The notes: generated by a model not told the origin, from the letters alone. Shown: positions 18,178-26,655, numbered from the stretch's first letter. The stretch is DNA of 64,000 nt from CBDCWT01 sp965223305 (GCA_965223305.1 CBDCWT010000013.1:1-64000), one strand, 5' to 3'. Made by a program: numbers and translations.

Positions 18178-18536
18178 TCTGGCGACCCTGTACAACGCGT
18201 CGGCGTTGAAACCCGAGGCACCTCGGCCGATGATCCGAAGCAGTTTCGGAGCTTCCGTTTCTGTGGTCGGCGTGTCAAGTCACCGCGTCACCGTCTCACC
18301 CGCCCAAGCCCCACCTGACCGAGGATACGCCCTGGTTGCTGGATTGGTGCTGTCCTGGATCGGTTACGGTATCTGTAAGCCTCGCCGACGTCTTGGCTCG
18401 CGTTTCCCGGGTGCGCGATTGGTGGAATCAGCCTGTCATGCGGCGCTAGGCGTGACAGAGCAGCAAGCAACGGATACAACTGACGACCTCGCAGCCTGCA
18501 GGTAATACGCTGACCATTGGACAGAGCCAATGGGCG
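18178..18536. other. Spacer before the VOC gene, with a degenerate coding tail
   Basis: No complete gene is supported. The last ~36 bases read in the VOC frame as the end of another VOC domain (LTIGQSQWAVLLDPNGAAFGI, continuing into the annotated start). This suggests that the start of a two-domain glyoxalase was cut away. Confidence 0.4.
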
Positions 18537-19013
18537 GTGCTGCTCGATCCGAATGGCGCGGCGTTCGGGATCATCCCAGTCGTTTCTGCGGAGGTGTTTC
18601 CCTCAACTCAGGGCGTCGCATCTCGCGACTCCGCGGCGCGTGTGGGTTGCATCTCCTGGCTCGACCTGACGGTCTCCGACGCCTCGGCAACCCGTGACTT
18701 CTATCGCCAGGTCGTAGGCTGGTCGGTGCAGGACGTCGACATGGAGGACGCAAGCGAGCGCTACGCAGACTACAACATGTTAGGTGATGATGGAAACCCG
18801 GCGGCGGGAGTCTGTCATGCGCGCGGCGTGAACCTGGGTCTGCCGCCTATCTGGATGATCTACCTTCCCGTTGGCGACCTCGCCGAAAGTCTCCGCCGGG
18901 TACGAGAGGAAGGGGGCAAGATAATCAAGGAGACCACGGGGACCGACGGCGGTTGCGCCTATGCGGTCGTTCAGGACCCCGTGGGCGCGGCCCTGGCGCT
19001 GGTACCAGGATAA
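18537..19013 (+). CDS. VOC-family (glyoxalase-like) protein, cassette-borne
   Basis: A complete VOC domain starts at GCISWLDLTVSDASATRDFYRQVVGW and ends DPVGAALALVPG. It has the paired beta-alpha-beta-beta-beta units and the conserved metal-binding style seen in glyoxalase I, bleomycin-resistance and dioxygenase families; the substrate is not identifiable. The first 20 residues (DPNGAAFGIIPVV) match the usual C-terminus of the same fold, so the gene may be the 3' part of a tandem VOC protein, or the true start may be an internal GTG near residue 37. The stop is followed 10 bases later by an integron attC site, which marks it as a gene cassette. Confidence 0.75.
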   Translation: MLLDPNGAAFGIIPVVSAEVFPSTQGVASRDSAARVGCISWLDLTVSDASATRDFYRQVVGWSVQDVDMEDASERYADYNMLGDDGNPAAGVCHARGVNLGLPPIWMIYLPVGDLAESLRRVREEGGKIIKETTGTDGGCAYAVVQDPVGAALALVPG

Positions 19014-19022
19014 AATGCCGCG

Positions 19023-19082
19023 GCCTAACAAATCGTTCGAGCCGACGCTGCTTTGCGGCGCGGCCCAACTCAACCGTTAGTT
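19023..19082 (+). other. Integron attC site (59-base element)
   Basis: A 60-bp site beginning with GCCTAAC (RYYYAAC) and ending GTTAGTT (GTTRRRY). Between lie AATCGTTCGAGCCGACGC, then TTTGCGGCGCGGCCCAACTC: inverted arms, with the extra bases that fix strand choice. It closely resembles the attC of aadA-type cassettes. No intI gene is visible in the window. Confidence 0.85.
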
Positions 19083-19421
19083 GCCTAACGCGGACGCTAC
19101 CTGTACACGGAAAGCGGGACGCCGTAAGCTGCGTGGCGTGAAACGCGGACGCTAGCTAACCTCTGTTTGCTCCGCTTCCCTGACCCACGTTGCCGTGGAT
19201 TCTCCCCATGTCTGTAACTCGCGTCGACCACATCGCCCGAGGAGGAGTGGTCGCGCCCTTCGAGACGGACGACCGAGAGATCTCAGCAATTTCTTCACGC
19301 GGCGAGTGAGTTTCAACTGAGTTTCATCCGGCCAACGGAGAAGCGTGGCCGGATGCTCCAAGTGCTGATAAACTACAGACTACAGACTACAGACTACAGA
19401 CGTGGGAATGCGCTTGCTTCG
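19083..19421. other. Spacer holding motif copy 5 and a heptamer repeat
   Basis: Apart from TCGACCACATCGCCCGA at 19224-19240 and the ACTACAG array at 19372-19401, nothing is recognised in this 339-base stretch. Confidence 0.5.
19372..19401 (+). repeat. Heptanucleotide tandem repeat (ACTACAG, ~4.3 copies)
   Basis: Four perfect copies of ACTACAG and two further bases. It falls in the first open stretch of the DUF4263 frame, before the chosen ATG, so if an upstream start at 19353 is used, copy-number change would shift the frame. Confidence 0.85.
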
Positions 19422-20477
19422 ATGAGAGTTCAGCCAGCAACATGTGCGTTTGCCAGTCGGGCGATCTTCTCCCGGGCGGAGATCGAGGAGTATGAGCGAC
19501 GGATTCTAACAAATCCACGCGCTTCCGAGCGTACTGCCTCCGCGTTCTTCAAGAAACACCCAAAGTTTCTGCACCTAGGATCGGCCGCAGACATCCGTCA
19601 CGAAGTTGTAATGGTGACCGAGGGAGAATGCCCCAATCGACGTGTCGACTTCTTTCGTCGAAGGTTCGGCAGTCAGTTCTGGGACATAGTCGAGCTAAAA
19701 CATCCACGGGCCTCGTTTGTTCGCGGCGTCGAGTCACTTCACCCATCCAATTCGGCAGCCGTGGATAGGGCGATCAGCCAGGCGCTGGATTACAGAGATC
19801 TAATTATCACCACTCCTACCCTTCGCTCCGAGCTGCTACGGAAGGGCATACGCGTACTTCGGCCACAGATTCTAGTCGTCGTCGGCCAGAATGACGATGA
19901 GATCGATCCGGACATCATACACCTCGTTAGTGACCGAATCCGTCAGCGTGGTGGTGTAGAAGCTTGGTCGTACACTGACATACTCGAGTTTGCCAAAGAG
20001 CATTACGAGCGATCACGGGGAGGTATTCTGCTGCCCTTCGCTCATGTCGCAACTGTTGCCCAGCCGAATAGTGTGGATGTTCTGATCAGAGAGGTAGTGT
20101 CGAAGCCAAAGTGGCTCAGCTCCCTTGCACCGCACGAGTTTCAGGAAGCAGTTGCAGTTGTCCTGAAGGCTAACTTGGAACCGTCGCTAGCGGTTGCAGC
20201 AGCGACTCCGCTCTCCGAAAACGGAAAGTACTATGTCGAGTTGATCGCAGACATGCAAGAGCCATTTCGTGGACTAGTTGAGTGCCTCACCAATGTCCGC
20301 CAAGTCGGTGTCGATATCGTGGCAGAGTTCCTAAAGAGACGAAGCCATTATGCTGCCGGAGTAATCGCAACCACAGGCTACTTTACTCGCGACGCCGCCC
20401 AACTCGCGAAGGGGTCACTGTTACTCCGCGATCAGAGAGCCGTTTTGAAGTGGTTTCGAAAGTATGCAGTCAGCTAG
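19422..20477 (+). CDS. Shedu-like (DUF4263) nuclease fused to a degenerate Mrr-like domain
   Basis: A 351-residue protein. The N-terminal part resembles DUF4263/Shedu proteins: ASERTASAFFKKHPKFLHLG, then a PD-(D/E)XK core with Asp76 in RRVDFFRR and Glu91-x-Lys93 in FWDIVELKHP. The C-terminal part (from ~residue 235) looks like an Mrr-type restriction domain: HEFQEAVAVVLKANLEP, then VGVDIVAEFLKRR, then GVIATTGYFTRDAAQLAKG. In the usual Mrr core the acids and lysine read D...(E/Q)xK; here the corresponding places read VELIAD and VECLTN, so this half looks catalytically dead. Shedu proteins protect against phages. The ATG at 19422 is used because the upstream 19353 start translates a tandem repeat. 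It is probably monocistronic. Confidence 0.65.
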   Translation: MRVQPATCAFASRAIFSRAEIEEYERRILTNPRASERTASAFFKKHPKFLHLGSAADIRHEVVMVTEGECPNRRVDFFRRRFGSQFWDIVELKHPRASFVRGVESLHPSNSAAVDRAISQALDYRDLIITTPTLRSELLRKGIRVLRPQILVVVGQNDDEIDPDIIHLVSDRIRQRGGVEAWSYTDILEFAKEHYERSRGGILLPFAHVATVAQPNSVDVLIREVVSKPKWLSSLAPHEFQEAVAVVLKANLEPSLAVAAATPLSENGKYYVELIADMQEPFRGLVECLTNVRQVGVDIVAEFLKRRSHYAAGVIATTGYFTRDAAQLAKGSLLLRDQRAVLKWFRKYAVS

Positions 20478-21022
20478 GTCATTCTCCAGTATTCTTGCTC
20501 GGCGCCGTGCGCATCTAAGTCGCCTCGGTCACCGGAGTTTCGAAGGAGCAGGCGATCACGACAAGTGTCACCTCGCCCATGTGCGCGCCTGACGGCTGCC
20601 GGATCAGCAGGGAAGCGATACGATTTTCCTGCCGTCGAACTGACAACACAGCGGTGCTCCTCCCGTCCGAATGAACCTGCACATGTCGATTCCCCCCCGT
20701 GGAGTTACGGCATCGGGCTAACTCGCACAGGTCGTTCTCACCCGTTGCAGTTCGTGCAGCGAAACCGGCGCCCGCAAATCACGCCAACTCACACGTTTCA
20801 CTCCGCTGTCCGGAGACGCCATTCTCACTGTTTCCCGCGCCGCTCGCAGACAGGTCGTGCGCGCGGTGTGGCTTCAGAAGTATGGCTTGATTGCTTGTCG
20901 ACGATGCGCTTGTTACACTGTGCGAACTCCTGGAGTCTCAACCAATTGCACAAAACGCTTTGTCCCGCTTAAGTCGTAAGACCTGACTCGACCCTCTCAT
21001 AGTATCCGTTGGAGGCAAACCA
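20478..21022. other. Gene-free spacer upstream of a hypothetical gene
   Basis: About 545 bases. The open frames here have atypical composition and no family match. The end (GTTGGAGGC just before 21023) is the ribosome site of the next gene; upstream promoter elements were not identified. Confidence 0.5.
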
Positions 21023-21577
21023 ATGGCAAAGGACGAAGTAAAGGTTAAGACGGTTGACATTCTTGACGGCCTAGGTCCGGATATTTTCATCGAACGAAGG
21101 AAAAACCTCGTTTCGGACGTACTAGGTATGGAAGTTGAAAATGAGCGTCCTTTACTTCACCGGGAAGATGACGAATCGGACGCGAAGAAGACCTGCAACG
21201 AGACCTTCATCTGGACGATGGGAGGACACGATGTAACCTCTAGCAAGGGGAAGGTGGTTATTTCATTATCTCAGAAACTTCCCTGCCACAGAACTCGTCG
21301 CCGATTTATTGGTGGCGCTCCGTACTTTGTAGCCACGCCAATTAGCCGTGATCCAGTGGTTCTTACGACAACTATTGAGACAAAGGTTATCCCGGAATTA
21401 AACGAGTTTGGCTATTGGGTTCCTCTCGGAGCGCCGGGTTTAGAGGTTCACGTTACAGTCACAAGTTGGGGCCTAGACGGAGCGCGAACTGGCCGAGTAG
21501 AGTTCAACTGGGTATGCGCGGCCCGCCATAGCGAATATGTGTTCGGGAATGTTGATGTCCCCGGTGACACTGCCTGA
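21023..21577 (+). CDS. Hypothetical 184-residue protein
   Basis: Not recognised. The ATG has a TTGGAGG site 8 bases upstream. The sequence is beta-rich with charged ends, contains no signal peptide or membrane segment, and ends WVCAARHSEYVFGNVDVPG. It lies just beside the IS4-type remnant; its stop is about a dozen bases from it, so the mobile element may have inserted next to this gene. Its frame is intact. Confidence 0.55.
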   Translation: MAKDEVKVKTVDILDGLGPDIFIERRKNLVSDVLGMEVENERPLLHREDDESDAKKTCNETFIWTMGGHDVTSSKGKVVISLSQKLPCHRTRRRFIGGAPYFVATPISRDPVVLTTTIETKVIPELNEFGYWVPLGAPGLEVHVTVTSWGLDGARTGRVEFNWVCAARHSEYVFGNVDVPGDTA

Positions 21578-21589
21578 CAAATTGAGCAG

Positions 21590-21939
21590 TCGAGGGAGTG
21601 ACAACAGAACTGTGATCCTTGCAATGGGGAACCCCAAACCTTCCTCTTGCTGGGACACTTGAGGATACATCTGCTGATTCATTGCGGTGTCCGGCATCGA
21701 CGATGAACACAGACCTACCGTTCCACTTCCATTGGTCAGTAATGCTGTTCTGCAACTCGTCTGCTGTGCGCCTTGCCAATGTGGAAAGTACGTCAGTGGC
21801 AAGACGACTTCGCGCATTGCAGTAGCTGGCCGTGCATGGTGAGCAAGCTACAAAGCCCTGCGACGCGCGATGATCTGCGACACCGCGGTGCGGCAGCTGT
21901 GGTCTTTGGTGACCTTGCGGCGAGGCTGCAATCCTCGAA
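21590..21939 (-). pseudogene. IS4-type transposase remnant, middle part
   Basis: Fragments in several frames read TKDHSCRTAVSQIIA, REVVLPLTYFPHWQG, and SSSMPDTAMNQQMYPQVSQ followed by EEGLGFPIARITVLLSLP. The MPDTxxNQxxYPQ...GLGFPIAR pattern is that of the IS4 transposases common in planctomycetes, around the first catalytic acid. Frameshifts and a missing 3' end show decay. Its N-terminal part lies at 27083-27229, on the far side of the IS66 element, which therefore split it. Confidence 0.7.
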
Positions 21940-22050
21940 ACTTGTCGCTAGCACTTGAGGGGTAGGCACCGATTCGGCGACCACGGGCCGGCGGAACGCG
22001 CCGTTGAGGATCTGGCGGAGTGTTTTGCGGCGCGCGGTAGGGGAGAGTTT

Positions 22051-22287
22051 CTACGAACTCATTTGAGCGACTGTGAGCTCGGCGACCGCGTCCTGGTAGT
22101 TCCAGGGCATCCAACTTTCGGGCTGCTGGGCGACTTCCGATGAATGCAGTTGCAGCTGATTCAGGTAGTCGAAAGCGTTGACAGCGTTGAGCTCGCAGGT
22201 GTAGATCAGGCTCATGTAGATGTCACCGACCAACGCGCCTCGGCGAGACCGAAAGAAGAGTGAATTCTTGCGATGTAAAATTGCCTT
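22051..22287 (-). pseudogene. tnpC: IS66 tnpC, 3' fragment
   Basis: Reads KKAILHRKNSLFFRSRRGAL, VGDIYMSLIYTCELN, then FDYLNQLQLHSSEVAQQPES and WMPWNY. This is the C-terminal end of the IS66 transposase, downstream of the motif CERALKKAILHRKNS. The front of the protein lies at 24788-26206, separated by the recombinase element. It has no start codon of its own. Confidence 0.85.
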
Positions 22288-22330
22288 TTTGACGATTTGC
22301 CCACAACACCCTCCTTGTTTTGGTTGTTCA

Positions 22331-24499
22331 TCAAGATTTCAAGTACTTTTCAGCAGGCATGATGGCTGACGGAGCAGTCAATTCCTTGGGGGCTCGTGTA
22401 GAACCGCTTGGTGGGTGAGCGGCCAGCTTTTTGAGCCTCGATAGGTCGAGGTCGTTGGCCCAATAGATCCATCGGCGTCCGAGCTTCTTCGCCTGCACCC
22501 AACCACGCCGCCGCCAGCCGGTTAGTGTGCTGGGTTTGATGCCAAGTTCGTGAGAGAGTTCCTTGGATCGCCAGAATGGCTTCGCAACTTCTGGACAATC
22601 GCCAATCATCCCCTTGCGTCTCAGCACGAGCATCAAGGCATTGATGCTGCTCTCCGTGAACCTGCTCTTCCGGGCTGGTCGGAACCCCTCTTCGTTGAGG
22701 CGACGGATCACTTCTGCGCGAGGACAGCCTGAATTGTATAACTCCTGCGTTCGTTGCAACAGTGCCTCCGCGTCTTCCAAATCGTCAAACGTGGCCACTG
22801 TTCTTCGCGTTTCATGTTGACTCGTGTAGCCTCCCGCCCAATGAACAGTCACAGACAGTCGCTCGGTGTCGTCAACCACTTCTACCATAATGCGTTCGAT
22901 CAGAATGCGTACGAGGTCTTGGCGGTCTTTGCCAGACGTTGACTCGCTCGCCCAGAGAGACGAAAAGTTCTTTGCCATCGTTGTGATCTTCAGTCTCTCT
23001 TCCGGCGTCAGCGTGGTTGGCGTTTCTTGACGAAAGCGGTTGAGTGCTTCTTCGCACTTGCGCTGCGATGCGAGTGCTGTTTCCCACCGTTTCTCAAGCT
23101 CTGCTGCAACAAGACGATTGCCAGGATCCACTTCCTCGTAACGCCGCCTCGCAATGTCAGCGCGATAGGCAGCTCGCTCGAGCGACTGCTTGTGGTGTGT
23201 TTCCAAACACGCGCGATCCTTTTCAATGTTCGCTGCTGCATCCATGCTCAACTGAATCGACGCCGGCTCGAACGCTTGAAGCACAAGTGCTTCGATCATC
23301 GGCTCTAACCATCGAGCATTAAACGCTTGGCAATCATCGTCGCCATACTGCATGCTGGCGAGACGACAATCGAACGACGGGATCCCGTCACGATAGTGCA
23401 CTGACATGCCTGCCCCACACTTCGCACACACCACGCGCCCTGCCAGAATGGACGCTCCACGCGAGACGCCAAAGCCGAAGTGAGTGCTGTTTTCCCGTAG
23501 TTTTTGCTGATTCCGTTCCCATTGCTCCCAAGTGATGTAGGCGGGAACTTTGTCGCGAATCAACACTTCCCAGTCATCTTTACCGACGCGGCGCTGAACC
23601 GTTCTGCGCGACCCGTTGGCGTCACCGGTGGTAATGCTCTTACTGCGGCCGTAGACGTAAGCTCCTGCATAGATCGGATGACGCAGCACATCAAGGATAG
23701 TGCTCCTGTTGGCGCGATGCCAAGTTAAGTCATTTGGCTGGAGTCCATTTACGACCCGCCTTCCGATGAGAATCTCCCTCTCGTGAAAGAACTTCAACAC
23801 GGCGTGACCGCTTCCCAACTCTTCGAACTTGTCGAACAGCAAGCGGACAACGCTTTGAGCTTGAGCGTCCGGTTCCAACTCAATGCAGTCGCGAGTCCTA
23901 ATGTAACCGATGGGCGCCTCACCGAAGTACTCGCCCCGGCGGGCTTTGTTCCTCTTGCCGGCGTCGAGTCGTGAACGAAGAACATGCAATTCCGCTTCAC
24001 TCATCGTTCCTTTCAAGCCTAACAGCAAGCGGTCATTATGTTCACGCGGATTATAGATGCCGTCGGCATCACCCAACAACGATCCAAAGACGGCGCAGAG
24101 TTCCAGTAACTGATGCCAATCACGACAGTTCCTTGCCAAGCGGCTCATTTCAATTCCCATCACAATGCCGACATGCTTCAGCGATATCTCGGCGAGCAAC
24201 CGTTGAAAACCACTTCGACCTTCCAGGCTCTTTCCGCTTACTCCGAGATCGTCGTCAATGATCTCGATGCGATCTTCCGACCAACCATACGATTGAGCGC
24301 GCCTCGCAAGGCCATACTGCAGCTGAGTCGACTCGATGTTCTCCTGCACTTGACGAGCGCTGGACTGACGCACGTAGACAACGGCCAGCCGCGCGAGGTG
24401 CTGCGTTTCAATCTTGCTACTGACCAGCGGCGAACCTGCCGCTAAGACAGAACTCGAACACTCGTCAACTCCATCGCGGCATTGATCAAGAGTCTTCAT
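22331..24499 (-). CDS. Large serine recombinase with zinc ribbon and C-terminal helix-turn-helix
   Basis: The 722-residue protein has an N-terminal resolvase domain with catalytic Ser in VVYVRQSSARQ, and downstream RIEIIDDDLGVSGKSLEGR and EMSRLARNCRDWHQLLE motifs. A recombinase domain follows, then a zinc ribbon (RVVCAKCGAGMSVHYRDG with the second Cys pair FDCRLASMQYGDDDC) and coiled-coil helices. The last ~100 residues carry ELSHELGIKPSTLTGWRRRG, a MerR/HTH-like unit. It would integrate and excise the element by cutting a short core. The start ATG overlaps the stop of an upstream frame (ATGA), giving coupled translation. Confidence 0.9.
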   Translation of the reverse strand: MKTLDQCRDGVDECSSSVLAAGSPLVSSKIETQHLARLAVVYVRQSSARQVQENIESTQLQYGLARRAQSYGWSEDRIEIIDDDLGVSGKSLEGRSGFQRLLAEISLKHVGIVMGIEMSRLARNCRDWHQLLELCAVFGSLLGDADGIYNPREHNDRLLLGLKGTMSEAELHVLRSRLDAGKRNKARRGEYFGEAPIGYIRTRDCIELEPDAQAQSVVRLLFDKFEELGSGHAVLKFFHEREILIGRRVVNGLQPNDLTWHRANRSTILDVLRHPIYAGAYVYGRSKSITTGDANGSRRTVQRRVGKDDWEVLIRDKVPAYITWEQWERNQQKLRENSTHFGFGVSRGASILAGRVVCAKCGAGMSVHYRDGIPSFDCRLASMQYGDDDCQAFNARWLEPMIEALVLQAFEPASIQLSMDAAANIEKDRACLETHHKQSLERAAYRADIARRRYEEVDPGNRLVAAELEKRWETALASQRKCEEALNRFRQETPTTLTPEERLKITTMAKNFSSLWASESTSGKDRQDLVRILIERIMVEVVDDTERLSVTVHWAGGYTSQHETRRTVATFDDLEDAEALLQRTQELYNSGCPRAEVIRRLNEEGFRPARKSRFTESSINALMLVLRRKGMIGDCPEVAKPFWRSKELSHELGIKPSTLTGWRRRGWVQAKKLGRRWIYWANDLDLSRLKKLAAHPPSGSTRAPKELTAPSAIMPAEKYLKS

Positions 24500-24726
24500 G
24501 CTTCACCTCGCTTGACTGAGGTGTCACATGAGACTTGAGAATTCGCGTGGCCGTTCTCAGCGCCTCCGCCTGCGTACGTTTGGGGAGGTGCTGCCAAAGG
24601 GCTGCTAGCTTTACGCCCTGAGCTGAAAGCGGGGGAGCTCTCGCTTTGCGAAGTCGGACATGAGGTTCCTCCTTGAACCAATCGATCGTGCCAGGCCAAA
24701 GTCTGCAACAGAGCGGAAATCCCCAC
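24496..24726 (-). CDS. Possible small protein coupled to the recombinase
   Basis: A 76-residue frame starting at GTG 24726 and stopping at the TGA that overlaps the recombinase start (ATGA). The sequence is Ser/Ala-rich with no recognised domain; its start is uncertain because no clear ribosome site precedes the GTG. The stop-start overlap is the main support for it. Confidence 0.4.
   Translation of the reverse strand: MGISALLQTLAWHDRLVQGGTSCPTSQSESSPAFSSGRKASSPLAAPPQTYAGGGAENGHANSQVSCDTSVKRGEA
24611..24661 (-). CDS. Possible 16-residue leader peptide
   Basis: MSDFAKRELPRFQLRA starts at an ATG with a strong AAGGAGGA site 5-6 bases upstream and stops with TAA. It lies 110 bases before the recombinase start, within the coupled upstream frame. 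It may tune recombinase translation; that is inference. Confidence 0.35.
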   Translation of the reverse strand: MSDFAKRELPRFQLRA

Positions 24727-24787
24727 TCTTACCCGAACATCTCCTGGCGAACAACCGATCTTTGCACACCCATTGTGGCGCGCTGGT

Positions 24788-26206
24788 CTTGAGTGCGCGT
24801 TCGCACAAATTATTGTCCAGCGGCGCGCCTGCCTTGCGCAGAAACAGTGTCAGTGAGTCCCAACGCTTGAGCAAGTAGTTGATGGCTTCTCCCAAGGCCG
24901 AATTGGGTTCGACCAACTTTTCGGTGAACTGCCTTTCGAGCCACTTCTTCAAACCATCCATGGTTGGCTTGCTGTGAGCCTGATGATACGCCAGGCGTTG
25001 CTCGGCATCTAAGCCTTCGTCGCGGGCCACTTGATCATGGTGATAGATTGCCTTGAATGCCTTGATCACGTAGCGGCATTCGTCCGTGAACCGGTCATAA
25101 AGGTCAACGAAGTTTCGCCGGCCATGACTGAGACAATTTGCCAGAATCGTCTCGAACTCTTGCGGAAGATTCCGGGACAGCCCATCGCACATCTGAATCG
25201 GGGCGCCGAGTTCATCCTCGCGATGTTTCAGGACATCCGCCAAGTTCTCACCCGCATGTTGACGCCCGCTGAAGAAGAGCGCAATCCTTAAACCCGCGCG
25301 CGTCGCCACGACACCTGAAGTAAACAGGCCGGTGCGGTCTGGATCATGGGGATCCTCGGGGGGAGGCGACTTCTTGGCGCGCTCTCCCATCAGCTCCAGA
25401 ATCTTGACCGTCGTATCGTCGTTGTAGAGCACGTCTCCTTGAGCAGCTTGCCGGATCAGCTCTTCATAAGCAGCAAGCAGTAACAGAGCGCCTGCGTACA
25501 CGATGCCCCACTGCGTGGAGGCCGCCAGCGGAATCTGACAGTCCGCTTGCAGCAGCTGCAGTCGGTTGAAAGGCAGCCCGCTCCCATACTTGAGCAGCCC
25601 AATCATGCTCGCCACCGTGTGGTCGTACTTCGCTTCCCCCGCATCCTCCGGCGCAGGTGCCGTGAACAACTTGCCGCAAAGATGGCATCGCAATCGTTGC
25701 AGGCGATAGACAGTCGCCTGAAGCGGAGCTTGTCCCACGAAACGGACGATGACGTACGGTTTTTTCTCGTAGACGGTGCCCGCCTGGCACTCCGGGCATG
25801 CATCACCCGGTGAGAGTGTGGCATGCTCAACGTCTACTTGCGTTGCGCCCGGATAGTCATCCGCGCCGTAACGACCATGCCCCGGTGCTGATTGATCGTC
25901 TGGAGAAGTGTCATTCGCGTTGTCGTCATTGGGCGAGTCATCAATGTCCGTCGCCAGATCCTGCTGGTCATCATCTTCATCGTCGAGCAGCCTGCTTGCT
26001 TTCTCACTGCTATCGCCGAAAAGAAGTTTGCGCAGCCGAGCGATGGTGGTGTTCTTGTCGCCGACGATCTCGAAGAAATGTTTGTACGAATCAAAGATCT
26101 GACGCAGTAACTCGGCATCTGCCTCGCAAAGCGGATGCGACATGGCGCGGTCGAGCAGTTCATCCAACTGCTGAGAATTCACTTCGACGATTTCCGGCGC
26201 GTTCAT
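24788..26206 (-). pseudogene. tnpC: IS66 transposase tnpC, 5' part (chimeric tail)
   Basis: Intact from MNAPEIVEVNSQQLDELLDR through the coiled-coil IARLRKLLFGDSSEKASRLL, the zinc-finger-like ACPECQAGTVYEKKPYVIVR, and the DDE-region YNDDTTVKI, up to DNNLCERALK. The frame then runs into the inserted element (to 24611), adding about 59 foreign residues with no tnpC homology. The missing C-terminus is at 22051-22287. A chimeric product could be made, but the last conserved part is lost, so function is unlikely. Confidence 0.85.
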
Positions 26207-26286
26207 GAACCGGCTTCCGTGCCGAAGTTCGATCCATCTGGGAGCAATGGATCATGAATTGCCGGTGGAAGACAAGAGCAGTTCTT

Positions 26287-26655
26287 CTAGGTGCGCGGGC
26301 TTACCGGACGCCAATCCGGCGCGGCGCCGGTGTGAGCGGGATTACCGGCCGAAAAGAGCACGGATAGCTCATGCGCCGCCATGACTTTCGCGCTGCTATC
26401 CTCGTCAGCCGCCGAGGGCCACCAGCCGAAATTTCCCGTCGATAACCGCTTGTGGCAAAGCCAAAACCCTTGGCCGTCATAAACCAATGCTTTGATCGCA
26501 GTGCGGCGGCGATTGCGGAAAACGAAGACGGCACCGCTGAACGGATCGTGGCTGAGAGAATCCTTGCAGAGCTTCGCCAAGCCATCGATACCTCGACGGA
26601 AGTCGGCAGGTGCGACGGCCACCAGGATCTTCATCTGAGGAGTGATCTGCAGCAT
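26287..26655 (-). CDS. tnpB: IS66-family TnpB (Orf2)
   Basis: The 122-residue protein is the IS66 Orf2/TnpB type: KILVAVAPADFRRGIDGLAKL, then LSHDPFSGAVFVFRNRRRTAIKALVYDGQGFWLCHKRL. It is needed for IS66 transposition, though its exact role is unclear. Its start overlaps the tnpA stop (TGATG), and the tnpC start is 80 bases further on. Confidence 0.9.
   Translation of the reverse strand: MLQITPQMKILVAVAPADFRRGIDGLAKLCKDSLSHDPFSGAVFVFRNRRRTAIKALVYDGQGFWLCHKRLSTGNFGWWPSAADEDSSAKVMAAHELSVLFSAGNPAHTGAAPDWRPVSPRT

Larger units (their letters stand above)
22288..24787 (-). mobile_element. Serine-recombinase element (2,500 bp) inserted in IS66 tnpC
   Basis: Removing 22288-24787 restores the tnpC reading ERALKKAILHRKNS exactly, so both junctions are precise to within a base or two. 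The element carries one large serine recombinase and a coupled short frame; its ends share no long inverted repeat. Large serine recombinases move elements by cutting at a two-base core, leaving no long duplication, which is consistent with what is seen here. Confidence 0.75.

Noticed and set aside
18041..18505. 154-residue plus-strand frame between two genes
   Set aside because: It overlaps the end of the 160-residue gene in another frame and has low-complexity composition.
20565..20972. 135-residue frame in the spacer before 21023
   Set aside because: Rich in Arg/Ser/His with no ribosome site or family; probably not translated.
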